Shown here in pieces: positions 9,869 to 18,851 of a stretch of DNA of 64,000 nt (position 1 is the stretch's first letter; every line of letters starts with the position of its first letter). The notes beneath the pieces are model-generated. The model worked only from the letters and a program-made list of their open reading frames with translations. It had not been told where the DNA came from and did no database searches. This DNA comes from Pseudomonas akapageensis (GTDB taxonomy: Bacteria; Pseudomonadota; Gammaproteobacteria; Pseudomonadales; Pseudomonadaceae): positions 37,097 through 101,096 of the forward strand of contig NZ_VXCP01000026.1 in NCBI RefSeq assembly GCF_011355085.1, read 5' to 3'. The position numbers and the translations under genes were made by a program.

Positions 9869-9900
9869 AAAGCCGGCCAAGCGATTGGCCGGTTTTTTTA
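9869..9900 (+). terminator. Rho-independent terminator of icd
   Basis: The stem AGCCGGCCAA-gcga-TTGGCCGGTT is followed by a T-run and preceded by an A-run, so it may also act on the converging cspD transcript. Confidence 0.85.
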
Positions 9901-9928
9901 TATCCGTTTGTTACGCAAGCGCTGCGTT

Positions 9929-10180
9929 CTAGGCAGTAGTCGTGTGTGAGGCGACGACTGACGCGTCTTGTGTAACAGTAGCGGCTTTGATCTCGGTGGC
10001 ATGCAGGCCCTTGGGTCCCTGGATGATCTCGAAGGTCACAGCCTGGCCGGCCTTGAGCGTCTTATAGCCGTCCATCTTGATGGCAGAGTAATGAGCGAAG
10101 AGGTCTTCGCTCTTGCCGTCTTCATTGATGAAGCCATAGCCTTTGGCATTGTTGAACCACTTGACTTTACCGCTTGCCAT
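9929..10180 (-). CDS. cspD: Cold-shock domain protein CspD
   Basis: An 83-residue OB-fold protein that binds single-stranded nucleic acid. The RNP1 motif KGYGFI lies near residue 14 and an RNP2-like DLFAHYSAI follows. It starts MASGKVKWFNNAKG; the ATG two codons upstream is too close to the AGAGGG site, so the later ATG is used. A C-terminal tail of about 15 residues rich in T, V, A and S extends past the cold-shock fold. Its position divergent from clpS-clpA matches cspD in E. coli, where CspD inhibits replication in stationary phase; that role is only inferred here. Confidence 0.9.
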   Translation of the reverse strand: MASGKVKWFNNAKGYGFINEDGKSEDLFAHYSAIKMDGYKTLKAGQAVTFEIIQGPKGLHATEIKAATVTQDASVVASHTTTA

Positions 10181-10403
10181 GCTCATATCCCTCTGCAAAG
10201 GACTCCATCACTGGAGTATCATCCACTACATCCGCTCCTGAACCGCAAAAAACGGTTGACTGCGCGGATCTTTATTACCCAATGTGGGTTCTATTGTTTG
10301 TAACACCGTTTTGCCGATAGTCAAGGTCATGCGATGGCCGATTTGAAAACGGTCACACGGTCAAACCCACAACCCTATTTGCTCAACGATGAACCTTCTT
10401 TCC

Positions 10404-10766
10404 ATGCATGCATTCAGCCAGATTCGACTAACATTCAATCAGGATCACCCGCAATCGCATGAGGACGATTCAGGGAGCCTCGCCGTACAGGAGGCCAAGC
10501 CGGCGTTGCAGGCCCCGCCGATGTATAAGGTGGTTTTGTTCAATGATGACTACACACCGATGGATTTCGTCGTCGAAGTGCTCGAGGTGTTTTTTAACCT
10601 GAATCGCGAGCTGGCGACCAAGGTCATGCTGGCCGTCCATACAGAAGGGCGGGCAGTATGTGGATTGTTTACCCGCGACATCGCCGAGACCAAGGCCATG
10701 CAGGTCAATCAGTACGCCAGGGAAAGCCAGCATCCGCTACTCTGTGAAATCGAGAAGGACGGTTAA
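10404..10766 (+). CDS. clpS: ATP-dependent Clp protease adaptor ClpS
   Basis: A 120-residue adaptor that binds proteins with destabilising N-terminal residues (Leu, Phe, Tyr, Trp) and hands them to ClpA for degradation by ClpP. The core PPMYKVVLFNDDYTPMDFVV holds the asparagine-aspartate loop of the N-degron pocket, and the ATKVMLAVHTEGRAVCG helix follows. The start MHAFSQIRLTFNQD agrees with Pseudomonas homologs; no strong ribosome site is visible, and an in-frame ATG five codons earlier remains possible. clpA begins 30 bases downstream, so the two form an operon. Confidence 0.95.
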   Translation: MHAFSQIRLTFNQDHPQSHEDDSGSLAVQEAKPALQAPPMYKVVLFNDDYTPMDFVVEVLEVFFNLNRELATKVMLAVHTEGRAVCGLFTRDIAETKAMQVNQYARESQHPLLCEIEKDG

Positions 10767-10796
10767 TCGCCGACCACTTGGGTATGAGGTGAAGCT

Positions 10797-13067
10797 ATGT
10801 TAAACCGCGAGCTCGAAGTCACCCTCAATCTCGCCTTCAAGGAGGCGCGCTCCAAGCGTCATGAATTCATGACGGTGGAGCATCTCCTGCTGGCTCTAAC
10901 GGACAATGAGGCGGCCGCCACCGTTCTGCGGGCGTGCGGCGCAAATCTCGATAAACTCAAGCACGACCTGCAGGAGTTCATCGACTCGACCACACCGTTG
11001 ATCCCCCTGCATGACGAGGATCGCGAAACCCAGCCAACCCTGGGCTTTCAGCGTGTGCTGCAACGTGCTGTCTTTCATGTACAGAGCTCGGGCAAGCGTG
11101 AAGTCACCGGCGCCAACGTGCTGGTAGCAATCTTCAGTGAGCAGGAGAGTCAGGCAGTGTTTCTGCTGAAACAGCAGAGCGTTGCCCGGATCGATGTGGT
11201 CAATTACATCGCTCACGGGATCTCCAAAGTGCCAGGGCATGGCGATCACAACGAGGGTGAGCAAGATATGCAGGACGACGAGGGCGGTGAGTCTTCTTCC
11301 TCAGGCAATCCACTGGACGCCTACGCAAGCAATCTCAACGAGCTCGCTCGCCAGGGTCGTATCGACCCATTGGTCGGCCGTGAGAGCGAAGTCGAGCGCG
11401 TTGCGCAGATCCTTGCTCGCCGGCGCAAGAACAACCCCCTGCTGGTCGGGGAGGCGGGCGTGGGCAAGACCGCGATCGCCGAAGGCCTGGCCAAGCGCAT
11501 TGTCGACAATCAGGTCCCGGACCTGTTGGCCAACAGTGTCGTTTACTCCCTGGATCTGGGTGCGCTGCTGGCCGGTACCAAGTACCGCGGCGACTTCGAG
11601 AAGCGCTTCAAGGCGCTGCTCCATGAATTGCGCAAGCGTCCGCAGGCGATCCTGTTCATCGACGAGATTCACACCATCATCGGTGCCGGTGCGGCTTCCG
11701 GCGGCGTGATGGATGCCTCGAACCTGCTCAAGCCGTTGCTGTCCTCGGGTGATATCCGTTGCATCGGTTCGACCACGTTCCAGGAGTTTCGCGGCATTTT
11801 CGAGAAGGATCGGGCCTTGGCTCGGCGCTTCCAGAAGGTCGACGTCAGCGAGCCATCGGTGGAAGACACCGTCGGCATCCTGCGCGGGCTCAAGGGGCGT
11901 TTCGAGGCGCACCACAGCATCGAGTACAGCGACGAGGCGTTGCGTGCAGCGGCCGAACTGGCTTCGCGTTACATCAATGATCGGCACATGCCGGACAAGG
12001 CGATCGATGTGATCGACGAAGCCGGTGCCTATCAGCGCCTGCAACCGATCGAGATGCGGGTCAAGCGCATCGAAGTGCCTCAGGTCGAGGACATCGTCGC
12101 GAAGATCGCGCGTATTCCGCCCAAGCATGTCACCAGTTCCGACAAGGAGCTGCTACGCAACCTCGAGCGTGACCTGAAGCTCACCGTGTTCGGTCAGGAT
12201 GCGGCCATCGACTCGTTGGCCACTGCCATCAAACTGTCACGTGCCGGCCTCAAGTCGCCTGACAAGCCCGTCGGTTCGTTCCTGTTCGCCGGTCCCACCG
12301 GGGTCGGTAAGACCGAAGCGGCGCGGCAATTGGCCAAGGCGCTGGGTGTCGAGCTGCTGCGCTTCGACATGTCCGAGTACATGGAGCGTCATACGGTTTC
12401 GCGCCTGATCGGTGCGCCACCAGGCTACGTCGGTTTCGACCAGGGAGGCCTGTTGACCGAAGCCATCACCAAGCAGCCGCACTGCGTATTGCTGCTCGAT
12501 GAAATCGAGAAGGCGCATCCGGAAGTCTTCAACCTGCTGCTGCAGGTGATGGATCACGGCACCCTGACCGACAACAACGGGCGCAAGGCGGACTTCCGCA
12601 ACGTGATCGTGATCATGACCACCAACGCCGGCGCCGAAACCGCCGCGCGGGCCTCGATCGGTTTCACCCACCAGGATCACTCTTCCGATGCCATGGAAGT
12701 GATCAAGAAGAGCTTCACGCCGGAATTCCGCAACCGCCTGGATACCATCATTCAATTCGGTCGCCTCAGTCATGAGGTCATCAAGAGCGTGGTGGACAAG
12801 TTCCTTATCGAGCTGCAGGCGCAACTGGAAGACAAGCGGGTACTGCTCGAGGTGACGGATGCAGCCAGAAGCTGGCTGGCAGCCGGTGGTTACGACGCGC
12901 AGATGGGTGCGCGGCCGATGGCGCGGTTGATCCAGGACAAGATCAAGCGTCCGCTGGCCGAGGAAATCCTGTTTGGAGAACTGGCCGAGCATGGCGGGGT
13001 GGTGCACATCGACATCAAGGATGGCGAACTGACGTTCGAGTTCGAAACCACGGCGGAAATGGCCTAG
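10797..13067 (+). CDS. clpA: ATP-dependent Clp protease, ATPase subunit ClpA
   Basis: A 756-residue AAA+ unfoldase that forms a hexamer on ClpP and unfolds substrates, including those brought by ClpS. It has a Clp N-terminal repeat domain (about 1-145), an acidic/serine linker, a first AAA module with Walker A GEAGVGKT starting at residue 218, and a second with GPTGVGKT starting at residue 499, followed by the C-terminal D2-small domain. Length fits the family (~756). The clpP gene is not in the window. A REP palindrome lies directly after the stop codon. Confidence 0.98.
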   Translation: MLNRELEVTLNLAFKEARSKRHEFMTVEHLLLALTDNEAAATVLRACGANLDKLKHDLQEFIDSTTPLIPLHDEDRETQPTLGFQRVLQRAVFHVQSSGKREVTGANVLVAIFSEQESQAVFLLKQQSVARIDVVNYIAHGISKVPGHGDHNEGEQDMQDDEGGESSSSGNPLDAYASNLNELARQGRIDPLVGRESEVERVAQILARRRKNNPLLVGEAGVGKTAIAEGLAKRIVDNQVPDLLANSVVYSLDLGALLAGTKYRGDFEKRFKALLHELRKRPQAILFIDEIHTIIGAGAASGGVMDASNLLKPLLSSGDIRCIGSTTFQEFRGIFEKDRALARRFQKVDVSEPSVEDTVGILRGLKGRFEAHHSIEYSDEALRAAAELASRYINDRHMPDKAIDVIDEAGAYQRLQPIEMRVKRIEVPQVEDIVAKIARIPPKHVTSSDKELLRNLERDLKLTVFGQDAAIDSLATAIKLSRAGLKSPDKPVGSFLFAGPTGVGKTEAARQLAKALGVELLRFDMSEYMERHTVSRLIGAPPGYVGFDQGGLLTEAITKQPHCVLLLDEIEKAHPEVFNLLLQVMDHGTLTDNNGRKADFRNVIVIMTTNAGAETAARASIGFTHQDHSSDAMEVIKKSFTPEFRNRLDTIIQFGRLSHEVIKSVVDKFLIELQAQLEDKRVLLEVTDAARSWLAAGGYDAQMGARPMARLIQDKIKRPLAEEILFGELAEHGGVVHIDIKDGELTFEFETTAEMA

Positions 13068-13085
13068 CGATAAGGGCTGTCTGAT

Positions 13086-13118
13086 CCCTCGTTCCCACGC
13101 TCCGCGTGGGAACGAGGG
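13086..13118. repeat. REP palindrome, GTTCCCACGC type
   Basis: A perfect palindrome with 15-base arms, CCCTCGTTCCCACGC and its complement, around a 3-base loop, downstream of clpA. The same arm sequence recurs in the longer elements near 36.1 and 59.1 kb, so this is a single unit of that dispersed family. It may also help end or stabilise the clpA transcript. Confidence 0.85.
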
Positions 13119-13145
13119 TACACAGGCAGGGTCTTTTTTGCCGCC

Positions 13146-13183
13146 CACACAAAAACGCCCGGCACATGCCGGGCGTTTTCGTT
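13146..13183. terminator. Rho-independent terminator downstream of infA
   Basis: The stem AACGCCCGGCA / TGCCGGGCGTT is flanked by an A-run and by TTTTCG. In the minus direction it ends the infA transcript (A-run reads as T-run) and it may also stop clpA read-through. Confidence 0.75.
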
Positions 13184-13191
13184 GGTACTAC

Positions 13192-13410
13192 TTAACGAGC
13201 GCGATAAGTAATGCGCCCTTTGCTCAAGTCATAGGGCGTCAGTTCAACGCGCACCTTGTCACCGGTCAGAATACGAATGTAATTCTTGCGCATCTTGCCG
13301 GAGATATGCGCGGTTACGACGTGCCCATTTTCCAACTCCACGCGAAACATGGTGTTGGGCAGGGTGTCGACGACAGTGCCTTCCATTTCGAAGCTGTCTT
13401 CTTTCGACAT
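13192..13410 (-). CDS. infA: Translation initiation factor IF-1
   Basis: A 72-residue S1/OB-fold protein that occupies the ribosomal A site during initiation and assists IF-2 and IF-3. The sequence [34 protein letters not shown] and the ending KGRITYRAR are those of IF-1, and the length is exactly the usual 72. An upstream in-frame extension is not supported. It lies at the end of the minus-strand aat-bpt-infA series but is separated from bpt by 99 bases and may have its own promoter. Confidence 0.97.
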
Positions 13411-13509
13411 GCAGTAAAGCCCTCGGTGTCCAGTTAATGGCCCGGTGCAACTGCGCCAGGCAAAAGCGGCGTGCATTGTGCCCGAAAAGTGGGTGTCAAG
13501 CCAAGGGCT

Positions 13510-14217
13510 TCAGTTCAAGGCGACCCATCGCTGATTGATAAGCAGCTCGATGGGGCGATATTGGGTCTTGTAATTCATTTTTTTGCAGTTCTTGATCCAG
13601 TAGCCGAGATAGACGGCTTCCAGGCCCAGGCGCAGGGCTTCGGTGATCTGCCAGAGGATGGCGAAGCGCCCCAGGCTGCGACGTTCTTCGCTGGGCTCGT
13701 AGAAGGTGTACACGGCCGAAATGCCGTTGGGCAGCAGGTCGGTGACGGCAACCGCGACCAGACGGCCGTCGATCCGAAACTCGTAAAAACGCGAGAAGGG
13801 CAGGTCGCGCACCAGGAAGGTCGAGAATTGGTCCCGACTTGGCGGGAACATGTCGCCATCGGCGTGGCGCTGCTCGATATAGCGCCGGTACAGGTCGAAG
13901 TACTCCTCGTTGTAGGCAGGGCGAGCTTCGATCACCTGGATGTCGGCATTGCGCTTGAGGATGCGTTTCTGCTGGCGATTGGGTGCGAACCGGGCCGCCG
14001 GAATACGTGCCGGCACGCAGGCATTGCAGTGCTGGCAATGGGGGCGATACAGATGATCGCCACTGCGCCGGAAACCCATTTCAGACAAGTCGGCGTAGAC
14101 GTTCACATCCATCGGCTGACTTGGGTCGAGAAACAGCGTCGTTGCCTGTTCTTCGGGCAGATAGCTGCACGAATGGGGTTGAGTGGCATAAAACTTCAAT
14201 CGCGCCAGCTCAGTCAT
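13510..14217 (-). CDS. bpt: Aspartate/glutamate leucyltransferase (Bpt; ATE1-related)
   Basis: A 235-residue member of the ATE1-related family. In bacteria Bpt transfers Leu from Leu-tRNA to N-terminal Asp or Glu, making an N-degron that ClpS reads. An N-terminal cysteine-rich motif (HSCSYLPEEQATTLF, YRPHCQHCNACVPARI) is followed by the acyltransferase fold ending YLGYWIKNCKKMNYKTQYRPIE. The start MTELARLKFYAT is preferred over a long upstream extension that would run into aat. It lies 56 bases downstream of aat on the same strand. Confidence 0.95.
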   Translation of the reverse strand: MTELARLKFYATQPHSCSYLPEEQATTLFLDPSQPMDVNVYADLSEMGFRRSGDHLYRPHCQHCNACVPARIPAARFAPNRQQKRILKRNADIQVIEARPAYNEEYFDLYRRYIEQRHADGDMFPPSRDQFSTFLVRDLPFSRFYEFRIDGRLVAVAVTDLLPNGISAVYTFYEPSEERRSLGRFAILWQITEALRLGLEAVYLGYWIKNCKKMNYKTQYRPIELLINQRWVALN

Positions 14218-14273
14218 GATCAACCCTCGGGATGGACCTATGGAATAAGTGTAAGCCAGCCATGGCAACTCGC

Positions 14274-14954
14274 CTAGGAAACCCAGGTGGCCGAATTGGG
14301 CTGGTCGACATAACGCCGCAGATACTCGGCGAAGGCCGTTCGGGAAATGGAACGGGCACCCAGGCTGTGCAGATGCTCTGTCGGCATCTGGCAGTCGATC
14401 ATGACAAAACCGGATGCTTGCAGGTGGTTTATCAGCGTGGCAAAGCCCACTTTCGAGGCATTGTCTGCACGGCTGAACATGGACTCGCCAAAGAACAGCC
14501 GGCCCATGGCCAGGCCATAGAGGCCGCCGACCAAAGCGTCCCCATCCCAGACTTCGACCGAGTGAGCGAAGCCGCGCTGGTGCAGTTTCAGATAGGCGGC
14601 CTGCATGTTGTCGGTGATCCAGGTGCCGTCCGCGTAGTCGCGCGGTGCTGCGCAGGCCTGGATAACGGCGGCGAAATCCCGGTCGAAGCTGACCTGGTAG
14701 CGCTGTTGGCGCAGCAGTTTTCTCAGACTGCGCGAAACGTGAAGTTCTTCGGGGAACAGTACCGTTCGCGGGTCGGGTGACCACCACAGGATCGGCTGGC
14801 CGTCCTGGTACCAGGGGAAGCAGCCATGCCGGTAGGCCTGGATCAGCCGCTCGGCGCTCAGGTCGCCACCGGCGGCCAGCAGGCCATTGGGTTCGCGCAG
14901 GGCTTTTTCCAGCGGCGGAAAGGTCAGGTTTTCGCGAGTGAGCCAGGTCAGCAT
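14274..14954 (-). CDS. aat: Leucyl/phenylalanyl-tRNA-protein transferase
   Basis: A 226-residue enzyme that adds Leu or Phe from charged tRNA to proteins with N-terminal Lys or Arg, targeting them to ClpS-ClpAP. Diagnostic segments are FPPLEKALREPNGLLAAGGD, GCFPWYQDGQPILWWSPDPR, and GESMFSRADNASKVGF. The ATG giving MLTWLTRENLTFPP matches the family start, although no clear ribosome site precedes it. It is adjacent to bpt and lies just downstream of trxB on the same strand. Confidence 0.97.
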   Translation of the reverse strand: MLTWLTRENLTFPPLEKALREPNGLLAAGGDLSAERLIQAYRHGCFPWYQDGQPILWWSPDPRTVLFPEELHVSRSLRKLLRQQRYQVSFDRDFAAVIQACAAPRDYADGTWITDNMQAAYLKLHQRGFAHSVEVWDGDALVGGLYGLAMGRLFFGESMFSRADNASKVGFATLINHLQASGFVMIDCQMPTEHLHSLGARSISRTAFAEYLRRYVDQPNSATWVS

Positions 14955-14998
14955 GGGATTCGAACAAAAGACATGGAAGAGGGGAGGGTATACGACCA

Positions 14999-15032
14999 GA
15001 CGCCAGCGGGCCATACGTAGACCGCTGGCGTC
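14999..15032. repeat. Perfect 11-base inverted repeat between trxB and aat
   Basis: Arms GACGCCAGCGG and CCGCTGGCGTC stand around a 12-base loop just after the trxB stop codon. There is no T-run on either side, so it is either a weak terminator or an mRNA-stabilising hairpin in the trxB-aat junction. Confidence 0.6.
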
Positions 15033-15044
15033 GGGAATGCGGGG

Positions 15045-15995
15045 TCAGTTGTCGTCGAGAAATTTTTCCGCATCCAGCGCGGCCATGCAGCCGGCGCCGG
15101 CGGACGTGACCGCCTGGCGATAGACGTGGTCGGCCACATCGCCAGCGGCAAATACGCCGGGGATGCCCGTGGAGGTGGCATCGCCTTCGCTGCCGCCCTT
15201 GACGATCAGGTAGCCATTACGCATCTCCAGCTGGCCCTGGAAGATGTCGGTGTTGGGTTTGTGGCCGATGGCGATGAATACGCCGGAGAGCGTCAGGTCC
15301 TTGGTCGCGCCGTTCTGGGTGTCGATCAGACGTGCGCCGGTAACCCCGCTGTCATCGCCCAGTATTTCATCCAGCGTCTGGTTCCAGTGCAGGACGATGT
15401 TGCCGTGGGCGGCTTTCTCGAACAGCTTTTCCTGGAGGATTTTTTCGGCCCGAAGCTTGTCGCGGCGGTGGACCAGGTGAACCTCTTTGGCGATGTTGGA
15501 CAGATACAGGGCCTCTTCGACCGCGGTATTGCCGCCACCGATCACCGCGACCACCTGGTTGCGATAGAAAAAGCCGTCGCAGGTGGCGCACGCCGAGACG
15601 CCCTTGCCGGAGAAGGCCTCTTCGGAAGGCAGCCCCAGGTACTGGGCCGAGGCACCGGTGGCGATGATCACGGCATCGCAGGTGTAGACAGCGTTGTCGC
15701 CATGCAGTTTGAACGGGCGCTTCTGCAACTCTGCGGTGTGAATGTGGTCGTAGACGATCTCGGTGTCGAAACGTTCGGCATGCGCTTGCATGCGTTCCAT
15801 CAGCACCGGGCCGGTCAGGCCCTCGACGTCTCCGGGCCAGTTGTCGACTTCGACCGTAGTGGTCAATTGACCGCCGGCCTGGATGCCGGTGATGACCACG
15901 GGTTTGAGGTTGGCGCGGGCGGCATACACGGCGGCTGCGTAACCGGCGGGGCCAGAGCCGAGGATGATCAGGCGTGAATGCTTTGTCTGTGTCAT
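15045..15995 (-). CDS. trxB: Thioredoxin reductase
   Basis: A 316-residue FAD enzyme that passes electrons from NADPH to thioredoxin in the cytoplasm. An N-terminal FAD-binding motif (ILGSGPAGYAAAVYAARA), the redox-active pair C136-ATC-139 in CATCDG, and an NADPH-binding GGGNTAVEEALYL segment are all visible, followed by a second FAD motif ending GDVADHVYRQAVTSAGAGC. Length is as expected. It is the first gene of the minus-strand set leading to aat, divergent from ftsK across 286 bases in which I see no further gene. Confidence 0.97.
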   Translation of the reverse strand: MTQTKHSRLIILGSGPAGYAAAVYAARANLKPVVITGIQAGGQLTTTVEVDNWPGDVEGLTGPVLMERMQAHAERFDTEIVYDHIHTAELQKRPFKLHGDNAVYTCDAVIIATGASAQYLGLPSEEAFSGKGVSACATCDGFFYRNQVVAVIGGGNTAVEEALYLSNIAKEVHLVHRRDKLRAEKILQEKLFEKAAHGNIVLHWNQTLDEILGDDSGVTGARLIDTQNGATKDLTLSGVFIAIGHKPNTDIFQGQLEMRNGYLIVKGGSEGDATSTGIPGVFAAGDVADHVYRQAVTSAGAGCMAALDAEKFLDDN

Positions 15996-16281
15996 AAAAA
16001 CACCTCATAAGCCTTTGTCACAAAAGAGAATGCATGCTCAAATTAAGAGCGTGAAGCTGCCGTCGGCTATGCTGCACCGTAGCTGGGCAAGCGTGGCATC
16101 GGCAGCGCAAACCCGTACAATGCCGATTGGCCTCAAGCCGGGGGCTGTGGCCCGGGGATCTCAAGAGATCGGGCAGTATGTTAAAAGTAGTCGTTGATTC
16201 ACTTTTCACCTGACCCGCGAGGGCAGTATTTCATCGTCAATCAACAGTTGGACGCGCTACCAGCGCAGGAAAAGACGCGTT

Positions 16282-18792
16282 TTGAAGAAATCCACTGCTA
16301 CACCCAATCCCGTTCCGCTCTGGCGTCAGCAACTGCACTACCGGCTCAAGGAAGGTGCGTTGATCGCCATGGGGGCTCTATGCCTGTACCTGTGGATGGC
16401 GCTGCTGACCTATGATCAGGGCGATCCTGGCTTCAGCCACACCAGCAATATCGATCAGGTACAGAACGCCGCTGGCCGTGCCGGTGCCTGGTGCGCCGAT
16501 ATCCTGTTCATGGTGCTGGGCTATTTCGCCTATATCTTCCCGTTGCTGCTGGCGATCAAGACCTGGCAGATCTTCCGCCAGCGCCACGAGCCGTGGCAGT
16601 GGAGCGGCTGGCTGTTCTCCTGGCGCCTGATCGGGCTGGTGTTCCTGGTGCTGTCCGGCGCCGCACTGGCGCATATTCACTTTCACACTGCCCCCAGCCT
16701 GCCGGCTTCGGCCGGTGGTGCGCTGGGCGAGAGCCTCGGTGACCTGGCGCGCAATGCCCTGAACGTGCAGGGCAGCACGCTGATGTTCATTGCCTTGTTC
16801 CTGTTCGGCCTGACTGTGTTCGCCGACCTGTCCTGGTTCAAGGTCATGGATGTCACCGGCAAGATCACCCTGGACCTGTTCGAATTGTTCCAGGGCGCAG
16901 CCAGCCGTTGGTGGGCCGCACGCAACGAACGCAAGCAACTGGTGGCGCAATTGCGCGAAGTCGATCGGGACATGCAGGAAGCCGCAGCGCCCGAGCGCCG
17001 CGAGTCCCTCAAGCCCAGGGAGCGTATCGCCGAGCGCGAACAGCCTGCGGCCAGACAGCCTGTGATCGAGCGCGAACAGCCTCCAGCCAGACAGCCTGTG
17101 ATCGAGCGCGAACTGCCTCCAGCCAGACAGCCCGTGATCGAGCGCGAACAGCCCCCGGTCAGGCAGCCGGTGAGCCAGCGCGAACCGCACGTGCCACCGG
17201 TCATCATGCCGTCGCCCGCTCCGACCAAGGCGCCAGAGCCGAGCAATCGCGTGCAGAAGGAAAAGCAGGTGCCGCTGTTCGTCGACAGCGCCGTTGAAGG
17301 CACCTTGCCACCCATTTCGATCCTCGATCCGGCCGAACAGAAAAAGGTCAATTATTCACCCGAGTCGCTGGCGGCCGTGGGTAATCTGCTGGAAATCAAG
17401 CTCAAGGAGTTTGGCGTCGAAGTCTCGGTCGACTCGATTCACCCGGGTCCGGTCATTACCCGTTACGAAATCCAGCCGGCCGCAGGCGTCAAGGTTAGCC
17501 GTATCTCCAACCTGGCCAAGGACCTGGCGCGTTCGCTCGCCGTGAACAGCGTACGGGTCGTGGAAGTGATCCCGGGCAAGACCACGGTGGGTATCGAGAT
17601 CCCCAACGAAGACCGTCAGATCGTGCGCTTCTCCGAAGTGCTGTCGACGCCGCAGTACGATGAGGCCAAGTCTCCGGTCACCATGGCCCTGGGCCATGAT
17701 ATCGGCGGCAAGCCGGTCATCACCGACCTTGCGAAAATGCCGCACCTGCTGGTGGCCGGTACCACCGGTTCCGGTAAGTCGGTGGGCGTGAACGCGATGA
17801 TCCTGTCGATCCTGTTCAAGTCGGGCCCCGAAGACGCCAAACTGATCATGATCGACCCGAAAATGCTTGAATTGTCGATCTACGAAGGTATTCCACACCT
17901 GCTGTGCCCGGTGGTCACCGACATGAAGGACGCCGCCAACGCCCTGCGCTGGAGCGTGGCGGAGATGGAACGTCGCTACAAGCTGATGGCGAAGATGGGC
18001 GTACGTAACCTGACCGGCTTCAACCACAAGGTCAAGGAGGCCGAGGAGGCCGGCACGCCGCTGACGGATCCGCTGTACAAGCGCGAAAGCATTCACGACG
18101 AAGCGCCGTTGCTGCACAAGTTGCCGACCATCGTGGTCGTGGTGGACGAATTCGCCGACATGATGATGATCGTCGGCAAGAAGGTTGAAGAACTGATCGC
18201 CCGTATCGCCCAGAAGGCCCGTGCCGCCGGTATCCACCTGATTCTCGCGACCCAGCGTCCGTCGGTGGACGTGATCACCGGTCTGATCAAGGCCAACATT
18301 CCGACCCGCATGGCCTTCCAGGTATCGAGCAAGATCGACTCCCGGACCATCATCGACCAGGGCGGCGCCGAGCAATTGCTGGGCCACGGTGACATGCTCT
18401 ACATGCCGCCTGGCACCAGCCTGCCGATCCGTGTCCACGGCGCCTTCGTCTCCGATGACGAGGTTCACCGGGTGGTCGAAGCCTGGAAGCTGCGCGGTGC
18501 ACCGGAATACAACGACGACATCCTGGCCGGCGTCGAAGAGGCTGGCAGTGGCTTTGAAGGCAGCAGCGGCGGTGGCGACGAAGACAGCGAATCCGATGCG
18601 CTCTACGACGAAGCGGTGCAGTTCGTGCTGGAAAGCCGTCGTGCGTCGATCTCGGCAGTGCAGCGCAAGCTGAAAATCGGCTACAACCGTGCCGCCCGCA
18701 TGATCGAAGCCATGGAAATGGCCGGCGTGGTCACGGCCATGAACACCAACGGTTCGCGCGAAGTGATCGCGCCAGGGCCGATGCGCGATTGA
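16282..18792 (+). CDS. ftsK: DNA translocase FtsK
   Basis: An 836-residue septal DNA pump that moves chromosome termini and activates XerCD at dif. Four to five membrane segments lie in the first ~190 residues, then a charged linker, then the RecA-like motor with Walker A GTTGSGKS from residue 493 and the DEFADM segment, and a C-terminal gamma winged helix that reads KOPS (ESRRASISAVQRKLKIGYNRAARMIEAMEMAG). The start is TTG, supported by AGGAAAAG upstream and by homologs beginning MKKST. The linker contains four tandem 12-residue units. It leads a plus-strand run with lolA. Confidence 0.96.
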   Translation: MKKSTATPNPVPLWRQQLHYRLKEGALIAMGALCLYLWMALLTYDQGDPGFSHTSNIDQVQNAAGRAGAWCADILFMVLGYFAYIFPLLLAIKTWQIFRQRHEPWQWSGWLFSWRLIGLVFLVLSGAALAHIHFHTAPSLPASAGGALGESLGDLARNALNVQGSTLMFIALFLFGLTVFADLSWFKVMDVTGKITLDLFELFQGAASRWWAARNERKQLVAQLREVDRDMQEAAAPERRESLKPRERIAEREQPAARQPVIEREQPPARQPVIERELPPARQPVIEREQPPVRQPVSQREPHVPPVIMPSPAPTKAPEPSNRVQKEKQVPLFVDSAVEGTLPPISILDPAEQKKVNYSPESLAAVGNLLEIKLKEFGVEVSVDSIHPGPVITRYEIQPAAGVKVSRISNLAKDLARSLAVNSVRVVEVIPGKTTVGIEIPNEDRQIVRFSEVLSTPQYDEAKSPVTMALGHDIGGKPVITDLAKMPHLLVAGTTGSGKSVGVNAMILSILFKSGPEDAKLIMIDPKMLELSIYEGIPHLLCPVVTDMKDAANALRWSVAEMERRYKLMAKMGVRNLTGFNHKVKEAEEAGTPLTDPLYKRESIHDEAPLLHKLPTIVVVVDEFADMMMIVGKKVEELIARIAQKARAAGIHLILATQRPSVDVITGLIKANIPTRMAFQVSSKIDSRTIIDQGGAEQLLGHGDMLYMPPGTSLPIRVHGAFVSDDEVHRVVEAWKLRGAPEYNDDILAGVEEAGSGFEGSSGGGDEDSESDALYDEAVQFVLESRRASISAVQRKLKIGYNRAARMIEAMEMAGVVTAMNTNGSREVIAPGPMRD
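17035..17178 (+). repeat. Four 36-base tandem repeats in the ftsK linker
   Basis: Four in-frame 36-base units encode REQPAARQPVIE, REQPPARQPVIE, RELPPARQPVIE and REQPPVRQPVSQ (residues 252-299). The first three are nearly identical at the DNA level and the last has drifted. It is part of the flexible linker, so copy number changes would be tolerated. Confidence 0.92.
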
Positions 18793-18800
18793 TCGAAGTT

Positions 18801-18826
18801 GCCGGCCGCCCTGGAAGGTGGCCGGC
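18801..18826 (+). repeat. Stem-loop between ftsK and lolA
   Basis: The arms GCCGGCCgCC and GGtGGCCGGC form a hairpin in the short gap just before the lolA ribosome site. No strong T-run follows, so it may attenuate rather than end transcription. Confidence 0.5.
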
Positions 18827-18851
18827 CTATTTACTTTATATGAGGATTCCC

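Noticed and set aside
17035..17178. CRISPR-like spacing of repeats
   Set aside because: The 36-base units are directly adjacent with no spacers and are in frame within FtsK.
17356..18468. A 370-codon minus-strand frame inside ftsK
   Set aside because: Antisense shadow of the FtsK motor domain, with no motif of its own.
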